DNA from: an uncultured Bacteroidales bacterium
GTDB taxonomy: Bacteria; Bacteroidota; Bacteroidia; Bacteroidales; P3
Direction of reading: 5' to 3'
DNA: 44,797 bases
Assembly: GCA_944321735.1 (NCBI GenBank)
Contig: CALUMK010000023.1
Location: forward strand, 1 to 44,797
Shown here one piece after another: positions 1-8,402 of this stretch (position 1 is the stretch's first letter; the number at the start of each line of letters is the position of its first letter). The notes under the pieces are model-generated. The model was not told the DNA's origin and did no database searches. It saw only the letters and a list, made by a program, of their open reading frames with translations. A program made the translations under genes and the position numbers.

Positions 1-75
1 AACAAGATGCACAAAAGCATCCCTCTTCGAAAACAGGAAACACACTCGGCGAGTCTAATGACCGATTTGGGTTAA
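1..75 (+). repeat. Right half of a MITE-like intergenic element (cut by window edge)
   Basis: This stretch ends in GTCTAATGACCGATTTGGG followed by TTAAA. The same ending closes the complete element at 15678-15874. Similarity extends inward: CAAGATGC and AAAGC-x-TC blocks, followed by a CGGCG just before the end motif, occur in the same order at about 15805-15853. It is therefore probably the right part of a second copy whose left end lies outside the window. It sits downstream of recX. No coding capacity was seen. Confidence 0.6.
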
Positions 76-102
76 AGCGGTTGCAACGAAGCATTGTGTG
101 TC

Positions 103-516
103 TCAGTCCAGGAAAGTTTTGCTGTATTCCGATACCAAATAGGGCTCGAAACCGCGGGAAAGAGCTGTCTGCGGGCCTTTGGCAGATAGGGTCTTGTTCA
201 ATAGTTCCCTGTAATCCTCTTCGTTTACCTCTTCTTTGAGGACGGTTTCAATCAACTTGCTGTCAATTAGTTTCGCCCGAAGCCCGTTCCGGATTTTTAG
301 CCTTCCCCAGCCGTTGATGCGAAGTTTCCCTCTCACGTACGCTCGGGCAAAGCGTTCATCATCCACAAATCCCTCTTGTTCCATGATGGCCAGCATTTCA
401 GTGCATTGATAGCTATCTGCCCCTATCTGCCTCATTTTGGTCATTACCTCGCTCCGGCATCGCTCTTGGTAAGCGCAATACCTGCTGATTTTCTTGTAAA
501 GTTCTTCCTTCTCCAT
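103..516 (-). CDS. recX: RecX family regulatory protein
   Basis: The 137-residue protein matches the RecX family, small all-helical proteins that bind RecA and modulate its filament. Visible features are the N-terminal helical repeat with YCAYQERCRSEV and the central EGFVDDERFARAYVRGKLRINGWG block, the most conserved part of the family. It is shorter than enterobacterial RecX, and the C-terminal repeat is abbreviated. It is transcribed alone on the minus strand, with no recA in the window. The start is the first ATG of the frame; a TAnnTTTG-like box lies about 75 bp upstream. Cytoplasmic. Identification rests on the conserved core and is fairly secure. Confidence 0.85.
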   Translation of the reverse strand: MEKEELYKKISRYCAYQERCRSEVMTKMRQIGADSYQCTEMLAIMEQEGFVDDERFARAYVRGKLRINGWGRLKIRNGLRAKLIDSKLIETVLKEEVNEEDYRELLNKTLSAKGPQTALSRGFEPYLVSEYSKTFLD

Positions 517-589
517 GGCTTTTCTATCGGGCTGTTCGCATTCCTTATTGGATAAGGGCGGTAAAATGATGTTTGCTATTGTTTAGAGG

Positions 590-597
590 CAAAAGTA
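590..597 (-). promoter_or_regulatory. Putative -7 box of recX promoter
   Basis: On the minus strand this reads TACTTTTG, matching the Bacteroidota -7 consensus TAnnTTTG. It lies about 75 bp upstream of the recX start. No TTG at the usual 19-21 bp upstream spacing was found, so this is a weak call from one box only. Confidence 0.35.
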
Positions 598-795
598 TTC
601 CATTTTTGACAAGTTCGGCGATTTTTAGGAAAATTTAAGAAAGCTGACGGGAAATCTTATTGAGGCTATTTTGGTTGTTATTTGGAAGGACATGCCCCCA
701 TGGCTTTGTGGGTAGGAAACCAGCGGTTAGGGAATAGGTTCAGATGCTTGGAACTTGGCCTTGTGCGTGGGAACCCGGCGGCCCAAGGGCATTAA
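598..795. other. Intergenic stretch with nothing clear
   Basis: This non-coding stretch lies between the recX promoter region and the terminator of the neighbouring operon. Two loosely similar segments (about 701-735 and 755-790, both containing GGC-x-TTGTG-x-GT-x-GGAA) may be a decayed duplication. No gene or strong hairpin was seen. Confidence 0.4.
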
Positions 796-828
796 AAAAC
801 GTCGGCAAAATTACTCTGCCGACGTTTT
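796..828 (-). terminator. Terminator hairpin of the clc-dpp4-queA-peptidase operon
   Basis: A perfect 12-bp stem (AAAACGTCGGCA / TGCCGACGTTTT) with a 9-nt loop lies about 140 bp beyond the stop codon of the C1 peptidase gene. The A-rich left arm and T-rich right arm give U tracts in both directions, so it may also stop transcripts arriving from the other side. Confidence 0.75.
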
Positions 829-844
829 CATGTTTATTGGACGA

Positions 845-963
845 GGCGTGTCAGAATGGGTGAGATGCAAGGCGCTGAGGGCGAAAGCGAAGGAGCGTAC
901 TTGTGTACGTGACTGAGCTTGAGACCCGAAAGCAACGAAGCAGCTTGCCCATTATCACACGCC
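845..963. repeat. 119-bp imperfect palindromic intergenic repeat
   Basis: The ends are near-perfect inverted repeats: GGCGTGTCAGAATGGG at 845-860 and CCCATTATCACACGCC at 948-963 (13 of 16 pairs). A short palindrome with arms AGCGTAC / GTACGTG sits at the exact centre, about 904. The element starts five bases beyond the stop codon of the peptidase gene, so it would be transcribed as a long folded 3' UTR. Its left end resembles a sequence at 20009-20041, which suggests a dispersed family. Confidence 0.7.
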
Positions 964-967
964 GAGA

Positions 968-2161
968 TTAGATGCCGAGCTTAGCACGTATATCCGCCGG
1001 CACAGCATCCTTATGCACCATGATGTCCAAGGTGTTGGCGCGGAAGAAAGGCACCGACATATAGAGGTAGCCATCGTAGATGTTCGACACGTTCCAAGAA
1101 TTCTTGATCTTGAAATAGGTGTTGCCTTTCTGGTCTTTGGCGATACCTACCAGGTGCATGCCGTGGTCGTCGGTAGCAGCCCAGCTGTCATAGTTCTTCT
1201 GGCGGTCTTCCTGGCTGATTTGCTTTTCAGGAACGATGCGTTCGAAGCTGTAAGCGCTTTTGCGTTTCTCGTCCTGCGACATCGTTTCCCATTTGTCGCG
1301 GTCGGTGCCGGTCAAATCGGTGATTTCAGCATCCGGCATGATAGCCACGCCGTGTTTCCAGGAGAAGCCCGGGTCGCTCACATCGCCGCCCCATACCAAG
1401 GAGTAACCGTTTTCTACCGCATTTTCCACAATGCGCTGGAATTCGTCCAGAGGCACATTGTAAACCATGCCGTGGTTCCAGTTGTCGGGCACGTCCATTT
1501 CGTACTGCGTATAGAACGGATGGTGGGTGTAGGAAGTGAATTTGATATAGTTGTCGGCATCCAGGCCCAATTCATCGGCATAGCTGCGCGGCGTGTATTC
1601 CTTGCCATTGTAGGTAAAGGTTTCCGGATCTTCGCCCAGATAGCTCTCCAGAATGCCCACGTAAGCATCTTTCCAAGCCGTGGTAGGCCTGTTGCCTCTT
1701 ACGACCCCTTTCAGGAAACCGCCCAGAACGGCATCCAATTCGCTGTGGTCATGGGCATCGACCCCGTAGTTCAAGCCGGGGAAGACATCTTCGGGCACCA
1801 TCCCGTACACTTCCAGCACATCGGCCACGTCATTGCTGGCACCGCCGGTGGCCAGTTCGGTACGGCCATGCATGCGCACGTACTTGTCGCCTTTCAATAC
1901 ATAGCATTTGTAAACCGGGTACATATCCGACAAATCCACGGTATCGCCTTTGATACGCAGCACTTCGGATTCCAAGAAAGAAATACCCGAAAAGCTCCAG
2001 CAGGTACCTGAACGGTTCTGGTCTTTTACAGAGGTGTTGGGGATGACCTTCACTTCGGTGAATTGGTAAGGTTCCTCATTCCCCTTTTTGTTCTTTTTCT
2101 GGGCCTGGGCCGAGAAAACCACGGCCAAAGCGAGACCCATCGTCAAAACGAGCTGTTTCAT
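968..2161 (-). CDS. Secreted C1 family cysteine peptidase (aminopeptidase C / bleomycin hydrolase-like)
   Basis: The protein resembles the C1B papain-type family that includes bleomycin hydrolase and PepC, which trim N-terminal residues from peptides. The order of catalytic elements is visible: the oxyanion Gln and active-site Cys in VKDQNRSGTCWSFSG near the N-terminus, His in DDHGMHLVGIA, and Asn in IKNSWN near the C-terminus. A signal peptide (MKQLVLTMGLALAVVFS, then AQAQ) directs it to the periplasm or outer envelope. I chose the ATG at 2161 because it begins the signal peptide cleanly; an in-frame ATG nine codons earlier (2188) is the alternative. It is the last gene of a probable operon, about 50 bp after queA, and may act on dipeptides or oligopeptides together with the upstream dipeptidyl peptidase. 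Confidence 0.85.
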   Translation of the reverse strand: MKQLVLTMGLALAVVFSAQAQKKNKKGNEEPYQFTEVKVIPNTSVKDQNRSGTCWSFSGISFLESEVLRIKGDTVDLSDMYPVYKCYVLKGDKYVRMHGRTELATGGASNDVADVLEVYGMVPEDVFPGLNYGVDAHDHSELDAVLGGFLKGVVRGNRPTTAWKDAYVGILESYLGEDPETFTYNGKEYTPRSYADELGLDADNYIKFTSYTHHPFYTQYEMDVPDNWNHGMVYNVPLDEFQRIVENAVENGYSLVWGGDVSDPGFSWKHGVAIMPDAEITDLTGTDRDKWETMSQDEKRKSAYSFERIVPEKQISQEDRQKNYDSWAATDDHGMHLVGIAKDQKGNTYFKIKNSWNVSNIYDGYLYMSVPFFRANTLDIMVHKDAVPADIRAKLGI

Positions 2162-2213
2162 CGTTTGTTTGAATGTTTGATTATACATGAAAGACAGGCA
2201 TTGCCCGCCTTAA

Positions 2214-3902
2214 TTAATTTGCATTATACGTGTCCGGCATTGCGCTTTCCCGCTCGGAGAGCCGTTTTGGCTCGCTTTCGAGTCTCGGATTCGCGTCCGA
2301 ACCAAGCGGTAAAAATAAGCAACTATCCCCATAACTCAAAAAACGGAAGCCGTTTTCCAAGGCAAAATCGTAAATTTTCCGCCATGCAGGGCCGATCAAG
2401 GCCGATACCAACAGCAGCAAAGTACTCTTGGGCTGATGGAAATTGGTGACGATTCCCTTGCAGAACGCAAAGCGGTAGCCCGGCGCGATCATCAGCGCCG
2501 TATGCCCGTGCAGTTCGTCCAAATGATTGTCGTCCAGGTAATCCAGGATAGCCCGCAGGCTGTCTGACGGACTGAAACCCGCTTCGGCCAGTTCGCCGTA
2601 GGGGTCCCATTGGTCCACTTCGAACTCTCCTTGCGTCAGAGCCGGGTATTTCTCCGAACCCATTTTGATTCGGGCACCAATCCAATACAAAGACTCCAAG
2701 CTCCGCATCGAAGTGGTTCCTACCGGGATGACCGGCACTTCTTTTTCCAAAGCCGCCGACAGGTGCTGCACGAATCCCCGTTTCACCGAGATATGTTCCC
2801 GGTGCATCGAATGCTCGCCGATATGGTCCGCTTTGACTGGCTTGAACGTTCCTGCCCCTACATGCAAGGTGATGAAGTCCCGTTCGATGCCCAAGTCGGG
2901 CAGGCTTTGCAGGATTTGCGGCGTGAAATGCAAGCCGGCGGTCGGGGCGGCTACCGAGCCATCGTAACGGGCAAAGACCGTCTGGTAGCGTTCGGTATCG
3001 GACTCTTCCGCCTGACGGTGGATATAGGGAGGCAGCGGCACTTTCCCTGCCTGTTCCAGGACTTCCGAAAAGCTCAAATGTTCCGGACTCCAGGAAAATT
3101 CCACTTCGAACGCATCCTCCAAGCTCCCGATTTTTTCCACCCGCAGTTCGCCTGTATGCGCGTGCTTGCCATCGATGGGTTCGTTGGGGGCCTCGTCTCG
3201 GCGCGGGGAAGCTATCGTATCAGTCTGTGTGGGATAGTTTGGTCCAATGCCATTGGTCGAATCTGCGGCAATCCCGTTTTTTGAGGACGTATGGTCGTCC
3301 GGCAAAGGAAAAGCCATCCGAAGCAAGCCGTTTTTCCAGCGTTTGTTGTTTCCTATCAGGCATTTGAACCGGCAGCGTCCGGTAGAAGAAAATGCCAGGG
3401 CAATGTCGGCAGGCTGAGTCGGTTCCAGGCAGAAGACCTCGATTCGGGCCGGCGGGTTCCCTTTCGCCTTGCTTTGGGTGGCTTCCGGCTTCGAACCGGC
3501 CGTTCCATGCAAAACCCCGGCAGCCTTTATGGTGTCGGCTTCCTTCAACGCGCCAGCGTCCTTGAAGAATACTAACCGGGCCCGTACTACCCTTGTGTTG
3601 TTGAACACTAACAAGGACGGCTTGGGCAAAAACTCGGTGACATGCTTGAAAACCGAAGCCTGCAAAGCCTGTTCTCCCTCTAAGAAAGGGCGGTAGACCA
3701 AGAGCTTCGACTCGTCCCGCCGGGGCAAGGGATACAGCGCGATGCGTTCCTCCGGCAAGGGGTAGTCGTAATCCTCGATGCGGATGGAACGGACCGCCTG
3801 CTCCCGTGCCGAAGCCGGAAGCGGGCGACCAGCGCAATTATTCTCTGTGGGTTCGCCCGCCAGGGCATTATTCCCTTGATGCAAAGAATTGTTTTCCGGC
3901 AT
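2214..3902 (-). CDS. queA: S-adenosylmethionine:tRNA ribosyltransferase-isomerase with large insertions
   Basis: QueA transfers and isomerises the ribosyl part of S-adenosylmethionine onto 7-aminomethyl-7-deazaguanine in tRNA, making epoxyqueuosine. Diagnostic segments are LVFNNTRVVRARL, GKVPLPPYI, ERYQTVFA, GSVAAPTAGLHFT, ITLHVGAGTFKPV and the C-terminal GIVTNFHQPKSTLLLLVSALIG. At 562 residues it is far longer than usual (about 350-420). The excess lies in a hydrophilic N-terminal extension (about 1-38), an Ala/Lys-rich insert (about 113-150) and a Ser/Asn/Thr-rich insert (about 200-248), plus a polar tail. The gene begins 6 bp after dpp4 ends, so the two are likely co-transcribed. Initiation at a later in-frame codon would remove part of the extension. 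Function is confident; the role of the inserts is unknown. Confidence 0.92.
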   Translation of the reverse strand: MPENNSLHQGNNALAGEPTENNCAGRPLPASAREQAVRSIRIEDYDYPLPEERIALYPLPRRDESKLLVYRPFLEGEQALQASVFKHVTEFLPKPSLLVFNNTRVVRARLVFFKDAGALKEADTIKAAGVLHGTAGSKPEATQSKAKGNPPARIEVFCLEPTQPADIALAFSSTGRCRFKCLIGNNKRWKNGLLRMAFPLPDDHTSSKNGIAADSTNGIGPNYPTQTDTIASPRRDEAPNEPIDGKHAHTGELRVEKIGSLEDAFEVEFSWSPEHLSFSEVLEQAGKVPLPPYIHRQAEESDTERYQTVFARYDGSVAAPTAGLHFTPQILQSLPDLGIERDFITLHVGAGTFKPVKADHIGEHSMHREHISVKRGFVQHLSAALEKEVPVIPVGTTSMRSLESLYWIGARIKMGSEKYPALTQGEFEVDQWDPYGELAEAGFSPSDSLRAILDYLDDNHLDELHGHTALMIAPGYRFAFCKGIVTNFHQPKSTLLLLVSALIGPAWRKIYDFALENGFRFLSYGDSCLFLPLGSDANPRLESEPKRLSERESAMPDTYNAN

Positions 3903-3908
3903 CTTGTC

Positions 3909-6140
3909 TTACAGGTTCTGTTGGTAATATTCGTACCATTTCTGGAACAGGTGGTCTCGCTGCGGGCCTATCACGTTGTGTTCGTGGTTCGGATAAACAA
4001 AGAAATCGATCGGGATGTTCTTCTGGATGCAGCTTTGCACAAAAGTGGTGCTGTTCTTGGGCGTGACCACCGGATCCAGGCCGCCTTGCAGCAGCATCAC
4101 CTTGCCCCGGATCGAATCCACGCGGTTGAGCAGGTTCGCCTTTTCGTAGCCTTCCGGGTTGTCCTGGGGCGTGCCCATGTAGCGTTCGCCGTACATTATT
4201 TCGTACCAGGCCCAGTTGATGACCGGACCGCCGGCAGTAGCCACTTTGAACACATCCGGATAGCGGGTCTTCAAGGTCAGCGTCATGAAGCCGCCAAAGC
4301 TCCAGCCGTCCACGCCGATACGTTTGGCATCCACATAAGGCAGGCTCTTCAGGTAAGCGATGCCCTGCATCTGGTCGGCGGTTTCGGCGTCGCCCAAATG
4401 CAGGTGCGTGGCCGTTTCAAAGGCAAAGCCCCGGTTGGCCGAACCCCGGTTGTCCAAGGTCCAGACAATATATCCCTGCTGGGCCATGAAACGCAGGAAG
4501 TGGCCGCAGCCGTAATTGTAGCTTTCCGTGATCAGCTGGGCGTGAGGGCCTCCATAAACATAGACCAAGACCGGGTATTTCCGGGTGGAATCGAAATCGG
4601 GCGGCAGGATCATGCGGCCGTACAAGTCGGTCTTCCCATCGGCGGATTTGAGGCTCAAAAGGCGGAACTCAGGCGTGATATAACCGTCCAAAGGATTCTT
4701 GTCTTCCTTCAGGACCTTGACAACCTTTCCCTTGTTGTCGATAATCTGGGTCTTTCGGCCCATTTCGGACGAGCCGTAGACATCGATGAAATATTTGCCG
4801 GAGGGGTGCATCTGTATCGAATGTGAGCCATCGGCCTTCGTCAGGCGCAGGATTTTGCCCGAATTCAGGTTCACGCTGTAGAGGTTGTTCTGCAACGGGC
4901 TTTCCTGGGTGCTCATATAATAAGCAGTGTTGCCGTCCGGGCTGAAACCCACAAAGGAAGTCACCATCCAAGGCTCGTTGTCCGGAGTAACGGCTTTCAG
5001 GCATTCCCCGTCCGTGTTGTACAGGTAGATATGGTTGTAGCCCTTGCGTTCGCTGAACCAGAGGAACTGGTCGGGATGGCCGGGGCGGAAAACCGGGTTG
5101 GCTTCCGGTTCCACATAGATGTCGTTATGCTCTTCAAATACCGTCCTCTTGATTTCCCCGGTAGCGGCATCGTAGCATACCATGCTGAGGTCTTTTTGGT
5201 TGCGATCCAGGATGACGGCGTAGATTTCCGAACCGTCCGGGCTCCAGGTCACGCTGGGGATGTAGGTATGGGAAGGGTCGGCAAAGGCTTCAAGGTACAG
5301 CTTCTTGCCGGTAGCCACGTCAAAGACGCCCACCTTCACTTCGTGCATGGCGCGGCCCGCTTCCGGGTAACGGATATTGTTCACCTGCGTCGGGTCTTGC
5401 AGGTAGTTGAGGATGGGGTAGAACTGCACCATGCTCTCGTCCATCCAGTAATAGGCCAGTTTGTCGCCCTGATTGGACCAGAAGGTGCCTTTGTAAATCC
5501 CGAACTCGTTGCGGTGTACGTCGTTGGCGCCTACCACCACGCCGGTGTCGGGATAATTGCTCACCGCCATGCTTTCAGTGGCTTCGGCAGCCCGGACATA
5601 CAGGTTGTTGGCTACCGTGTAAGCAATGTTGCCGCTTTTTCCGGCAATATCCCAGTTTCCGGATTCGGGCAAGGAATTCCGGCTTTCTATCTTCTTGTCG
5701 GCCAGGTTGTAAACTAATATGTCCGAACCGTAGAGCATGAAAAGCCGGTTGTTTTCGGCTTTCAAAATATAAGGCAGGTAATGCAAGCTCTCTCCGATGG
5801 CAGGGTCTTGCGCCAGTTGGTCCTTGCTGAAAAGAAGGCTGGCATCGCCTTTGAGGGAAGCCTGCATCAGGCTGTCGCCTTGGGCGTAGAAATAGGTCGT
5901 GCTTTTAGCGTTTTCATACCATTGCAGCTGGGCGACCCCTTCCGGGTAGAGTTCCCGGTCCATCAAGTGGCCGATTTCAAGGCTTTTCCCTTCCTTGACA
6001 GCGGCTTTCACCTCTAAAATCCGTGCTTCCGGTTTTTGCTGGTTTTCAGGTCTTTGCTGGCTATCCTGGGCTTGTGCGATGCCGAATGCGCAGACCCATG
6101 CAAATCCGGTCATGCTCAGGATGATAGGCATTTTCTTCAT
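3909..6140 (-). CDS. Dipeptidyl peptidase IV-like S9 serine peptidase
   Basis: This 743-residue exported peptidase has the two-part prolyl oligopeptidase family layout. An N-terminal signal peptide (to about residue 25) is followed by a DPPIV-type beta-propeller (about 100-500) and a C-terminal alpha/beta hydrolase. The nucleophile is Ser614 in GWSFGGF, the acid Asp689 in GGLDPVV, and the base His721 in NHEHNV. The propeller carries YWMDESMVQFYP, matching the segment whose Glu anchors the substrate N-terminus in DPPIV enzymes. It probably releases X-Pro or related dipeptides in the periplasm, typical of peptide-fermenting Bacteroidales. It lies 21 bp after clc and 6 bp before queA. Whether it is DPPIV proper or the prolyl tripeptidyl peptidase branch cannot be settled by eye. 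Confidence 0.9.
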   Translation of the reverse strand: MKKMPIILSMTGFAWVCAFGIAQAQDSQQRPENQQKPEARILEVKAAVKEGKSLEIGHLMDRELYPEGVAQLQWYENAKSTTYFYAQGDSLMQASLKGDASLLFSKDQLAQDPAIGESLHYLPYILKAENNRLFMLYGSDILVYNLADKKIESRNSLPESGNWDIAGKSGNIAYTVANNLYVRAAEATESMAVSNYPDTGVVVGANDVHRNEFGIYKGTFWSNQGDKLAYYWMDESMVQFYPILNYLQDPTQVNNIRYPEAGRAMHEVKVGVFDVATGKKLYLEAFADPSHTYIPSVTWSPDGSEIYAVILDRNQKDLSMVCYDAATGEIKRTVFEEHNDIYVEPEANPVFRPGHPDQFLWFSERKGYNHIYLYNTDGECLKAVTPDNEPWMVTSFVGFSPDGNTAYYMSTQESPLQNNLYSVNLNSGKILRLTKADGSHSIQMHPSGKYFIDVYGSSEMGRKTQIIDNKGKVVKVLKEDKNPLDGYITPEFRLLSLKSADGKTDLYGRMILPPDFDSTRKYPVLVYVYGGPHAQLITESYNYGCGHFLRFMAQQGYIVWTLDNRGSANRGFAFETATHLHLGDAETADQMQGIAYLKSLPYVDAKRIGVDGWSFGGFMTLTLKTRYPDVFKVATAGGPVINWAWYEIMYGERYMGTPQDNPEGYEKANLLNRVDSIRGKVMLLQGGLDPVVTPKNSTTFVQSCIQKNIPIDFFVYPNHEHNVIGPQRDHLFQKWYEYYQQNL

Positions 6141-6161
6141 GTTTATTTCGTTTACAATGAT

Positions 6162-7955
6162 TTAATCGTTTGAAAATTCTTTGACCTTGACCCGGTAGTT
6201 GGAAAATACATTGGCTCGCGAGACAAATCCCACGTATTTCTCGCCTTCCAAGACCGGGATATTGTAATCCTTGCTGTTTTGGAACTTCTTGGCCACTTCT
6301 TCCATTGTCTCTTGGCGGTAGATAATGGTTTTGGGCATATACATCAGGTCTTTGACCAGAATCTGGTTGTAGAGTTCGGGTCGGAAAATCAAGGTTTTTA
6401 TATCGTCGAGGAATACCAAGCCGTAGAAATGCCCTTTCTCGTCCGTTACCGGGTAGATGTTGCGGGAAGACTGGCTGATGGCCTTGACCAGATTACCAAG
6501 GCTGTCTTCCGGTTTCACCGTCACGAAGTTGTGTTCGATGAGGCGTTCGATGCTCATCATCGAAAGAATCACCGTGTCCTTGTTGTGGGTCAGGAGCTCG
6601 CCTCGTAATGCCAGGGATTTGGTGTAGATGGAATGCGGGTTGAAATAGCGGCTTACCAGGTAGGCCGATGCCGAAACGACCATCAAGGGGATGAAGAAAT
6701 TGTAGCCTCCGGTAATCTCGGCTACGAGGAAGATCGCGGTCAATGGCGCGTGCATGACCCCGGCCATCAGGGCGGCCATGCCCGCCATCGCGAAGTTGGG
6801 TACGGGCAGGTTCAGGCCGAAGATTACGTTCAGGAGCTGCGCCAGGAACAATCCCAGGAAAGCGCCGACGAACATGGAGGGAGCGAATACCCCTCCGACC
6901 CCTCCGGCCCCGTTGGTCAATCCGGTGGCAATCACCTTGATTAGAATCAGGATCAGGATGAATCCGAAAAAGACGAAGTAGTTGTTTTGAAGCGAGTAGA
7001 AAACGGTATTGTTGAAAAGGTTGGAATAATTGCCGTTGAAAATGTCCGACAGGAAATTGAAGCCTTCGCCGTAGAGAGGGGGAAAAATGAAAATGAGCAG
7101 GCTGAGGCTGATGCCGCCTATCAGGATGCGTTTCCACGGTTTGTTTATCTTGCTGAAATACTGTCCGATTTTCTCGTTCATGAACAGGAAGTAACAGGAA
7201 ACGAAACCGGCTACGATGCCTAAAAGCAGATAGAACGGCAGGTTCTGCAACAGGAAGTCGGAAGCGACATCGAAATGGAATGTGGCCGAACGCCCGAGGA
7301 AAATGGCGGCCGTGACAGCCCCGGTGGTCGAGGCAATCAGGATAGGAATCAGGGAAGCCATCGTCAGGTCGATCATCAGCACTTCCAATGCGAACACCAA
7401 GCCGGCAAGCGGGGCGCTGAAGATGCCGGCAATGGCACCGGCCGAACCGCAAGCGATCAATAACACCAACTGCCTGAAATCGAGATTGAAAGTGCGTCCT
7501 ACATTGGAGCCTATCGCGGCACCGGTCAGGACTACCGGGGCTTCCGGTCCCACCGAGCCTCCGAAACCGATCGTCACGGTACAGGCCACGATCGAAGAGT
7601 ACATCCGGCTGCGCTTGATGCGGCCTTTGGCACGGCTGAATGCATACAGCACTCGGCTCACGCCGTGGCTCACATTATCTTTGACTACATAATGGATAAA
7701 GAGATAGGAAAGGGTGACACCGGCCAGCGGCAAGAACAAGTACAGGTAATTTTCGGAATCGGCGGCATGGAGGTTGATGATGAACTCGCTGAAGTAGAAA
7801 ATCATGTTTTTCAGCAAGACGGCAGCTAGCCCGCTGAGGAAGCCCACCACGATGCTCAAGGAGACAATGAAATTCCTTTCCGACAGATGTTTCTCCTTCC
7901 ATCGGTTGAATTTTCCGAGCCAGCGTATATGGTAATGAATCAGGTGCCTGTGCAT
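6162..7955 (-). CDS. ClC-family chloride channel/antiporter with C-terminal CBS pair
   Basis: A polytopic ClC core (about ten or more hydrophobic helices) is followed by two CBS domains (roughly the last 130 residues), which usually bind adenine nucleotides. Pore segments recognised include GGSVGPEAPVVLTGAAIGS, GIFSAPLAGLVFALEVL and GGVGGVFAPSMFVGAFLG. The position that holds the gating glutamate in classical exchangers (GxEGP) is Val here (GSVGP), with a Glu just after, so the transport mode may differ from an H+/Cl- exchanger. The open frame extends to 8045, but the promoter at 8051-8081 would start RNA near 8045. The ATG at 7955 (MHRHLIHYH) is therefore preferred. First gene of the operon. 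Confidence 0.88.
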   Translation of the reverse strand: MHRHLIHYHIRWLGKFNRWKEKHLSERNFIVSLSIVVGFLSGLAAVLLKNMIFYFSEFIINLHAADSENYLYLFLPLAGVTLSYLFIHYVVKDNVSHGVSRVLYAFSRAKGRIKRSRMYSSIVACTVTIGFGGSVGPEAPVVLTGAAIGSNVGRTFNLDFRQLVLLIACGSAGAIAGIFSAPLAGLVFALEVLMIDLTMASLIPILIASTTGAVTAAIFLGRSATFHFDVASDFLLQNLPFYLLLGIVAGFVSCYFLFMNEKIGQYFSKINKPWKRILIGGISLSLLIFIFPPLYGEGFNFLSDIFNGNYSNLFNNTVFYSLQNNYFVFFGFILILILIKVIATGLTNGAGGVGGVFAPSMFVGAFLGLFLAQLLNVIFGLNLPVPNFAMAGMAALMAGVMHAPLTAIFLVAEITGGYNFFIPLMVVSASAYLVSRYFNPHSIYTKSLALRGELLTHNKDTVILSMMSIERLIEHNFVTVKPEDSLGNLVKAISQSSRNIYPVTDEKGHFYGLVFLDDIKTLIFRPELYNQILVKDLMYMPKTIIYRQETMEEVAKKFQNSKDYNIPVLEGEKYVGFVSRANVFSNYRVKVKEFSND

Positions 7956-8050
7956 TGTTTTGCGTGGATCCGGCCTTATGCCAGTTCTGCTGCTTTCCGG
8001 AGAGCCCTTCTCGGATGGCGGGCAAGCGGCATTGCCAGATTCCAAAACAG

Positions 8051-8081
8051 CAAAAATAAGGTATTTGCAGTGAAAGGCAAA
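8051..8081 (-). promoter_or_regulatory. Bacteroidota-type promoter of the clc operon
   Basis: On the minus strand a TTTG (8081-8078), a 19-bp spacer and TATTTTTG (8058-8051) match the -33 TTTG / -7 TAnnTTTG consensus of the Bacteroidota primary sigma factor. The predicted start is near 8045, giving a leader of about 90 nt before the ATG at 7955. Confidence 0.7.
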
Positions 8082-8310
8082 TACATTGCCAATCGCAGGT
8101 CTGTTTTTCCATTATTCGCAGGGCAACCGCATGTTCTTTTTCGCAAGGGAAAGCCCGAGGTCTGCACTTGCTTTTCGGATACCCTTGCTGCCCGTCTCGA
8201 TACTTCCTCACTTGGGTGAAACCTGGGCGATGTCCGCTCTGCCGGGTTGCAGATTGTGGACCTGCGTTGGCGCAAACTTTCCGTTCCCTGCAAAAATCAA
8301 AACACTTTCT
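8082..8310. other. Divergent intergenic spacer, nothing else seen
   Basis: Together with flanking promoter boxes this spacer separates the minus-strand clc operon from the plus-strand subtilase gene. Several short open frames cross it, but none has a recognisable domain or convincing start, and no tRNA-like or repeat structure was found. Confidence 0.5.
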
Positions 8311-8318
8311 TATATTTG
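8311..8318 (+). promoter_or_regulatory. Putative -7 box of subtilase promoter
   Basis: TATATTTG fits TAnnTTTG and lies about 85 bp upstream of the subtilase ATG. The expected TTG at 19-21 bp upstream is not present, so the assignment rests on the -7 box alone. Confidence 0.45.
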
Positions 8319-8402
8319 CGCCTGCTAAGAAAATGGGTATTCCCCTTGCTTCGGCATCGCGGAATCCTGCAAAGAAATGATAAAGAGCAATAAGATAGTA
8401 CG

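Noticed and set aside
1013-2011. Plus-strand 332-codon frame opposite the C1 peptidase
   Set aside because: Antisense shadow; the minus frame has a signal peptide and catalytic Cys, His and Asn motifs.
7956-8045. First 30 codons of the ClC frame
   Set aside because: The predicted transcription start is at about 8045 and the sequence is Pro/Ser/Gly-rich without family similarity; translation from the ATG at 7955 is more likely.
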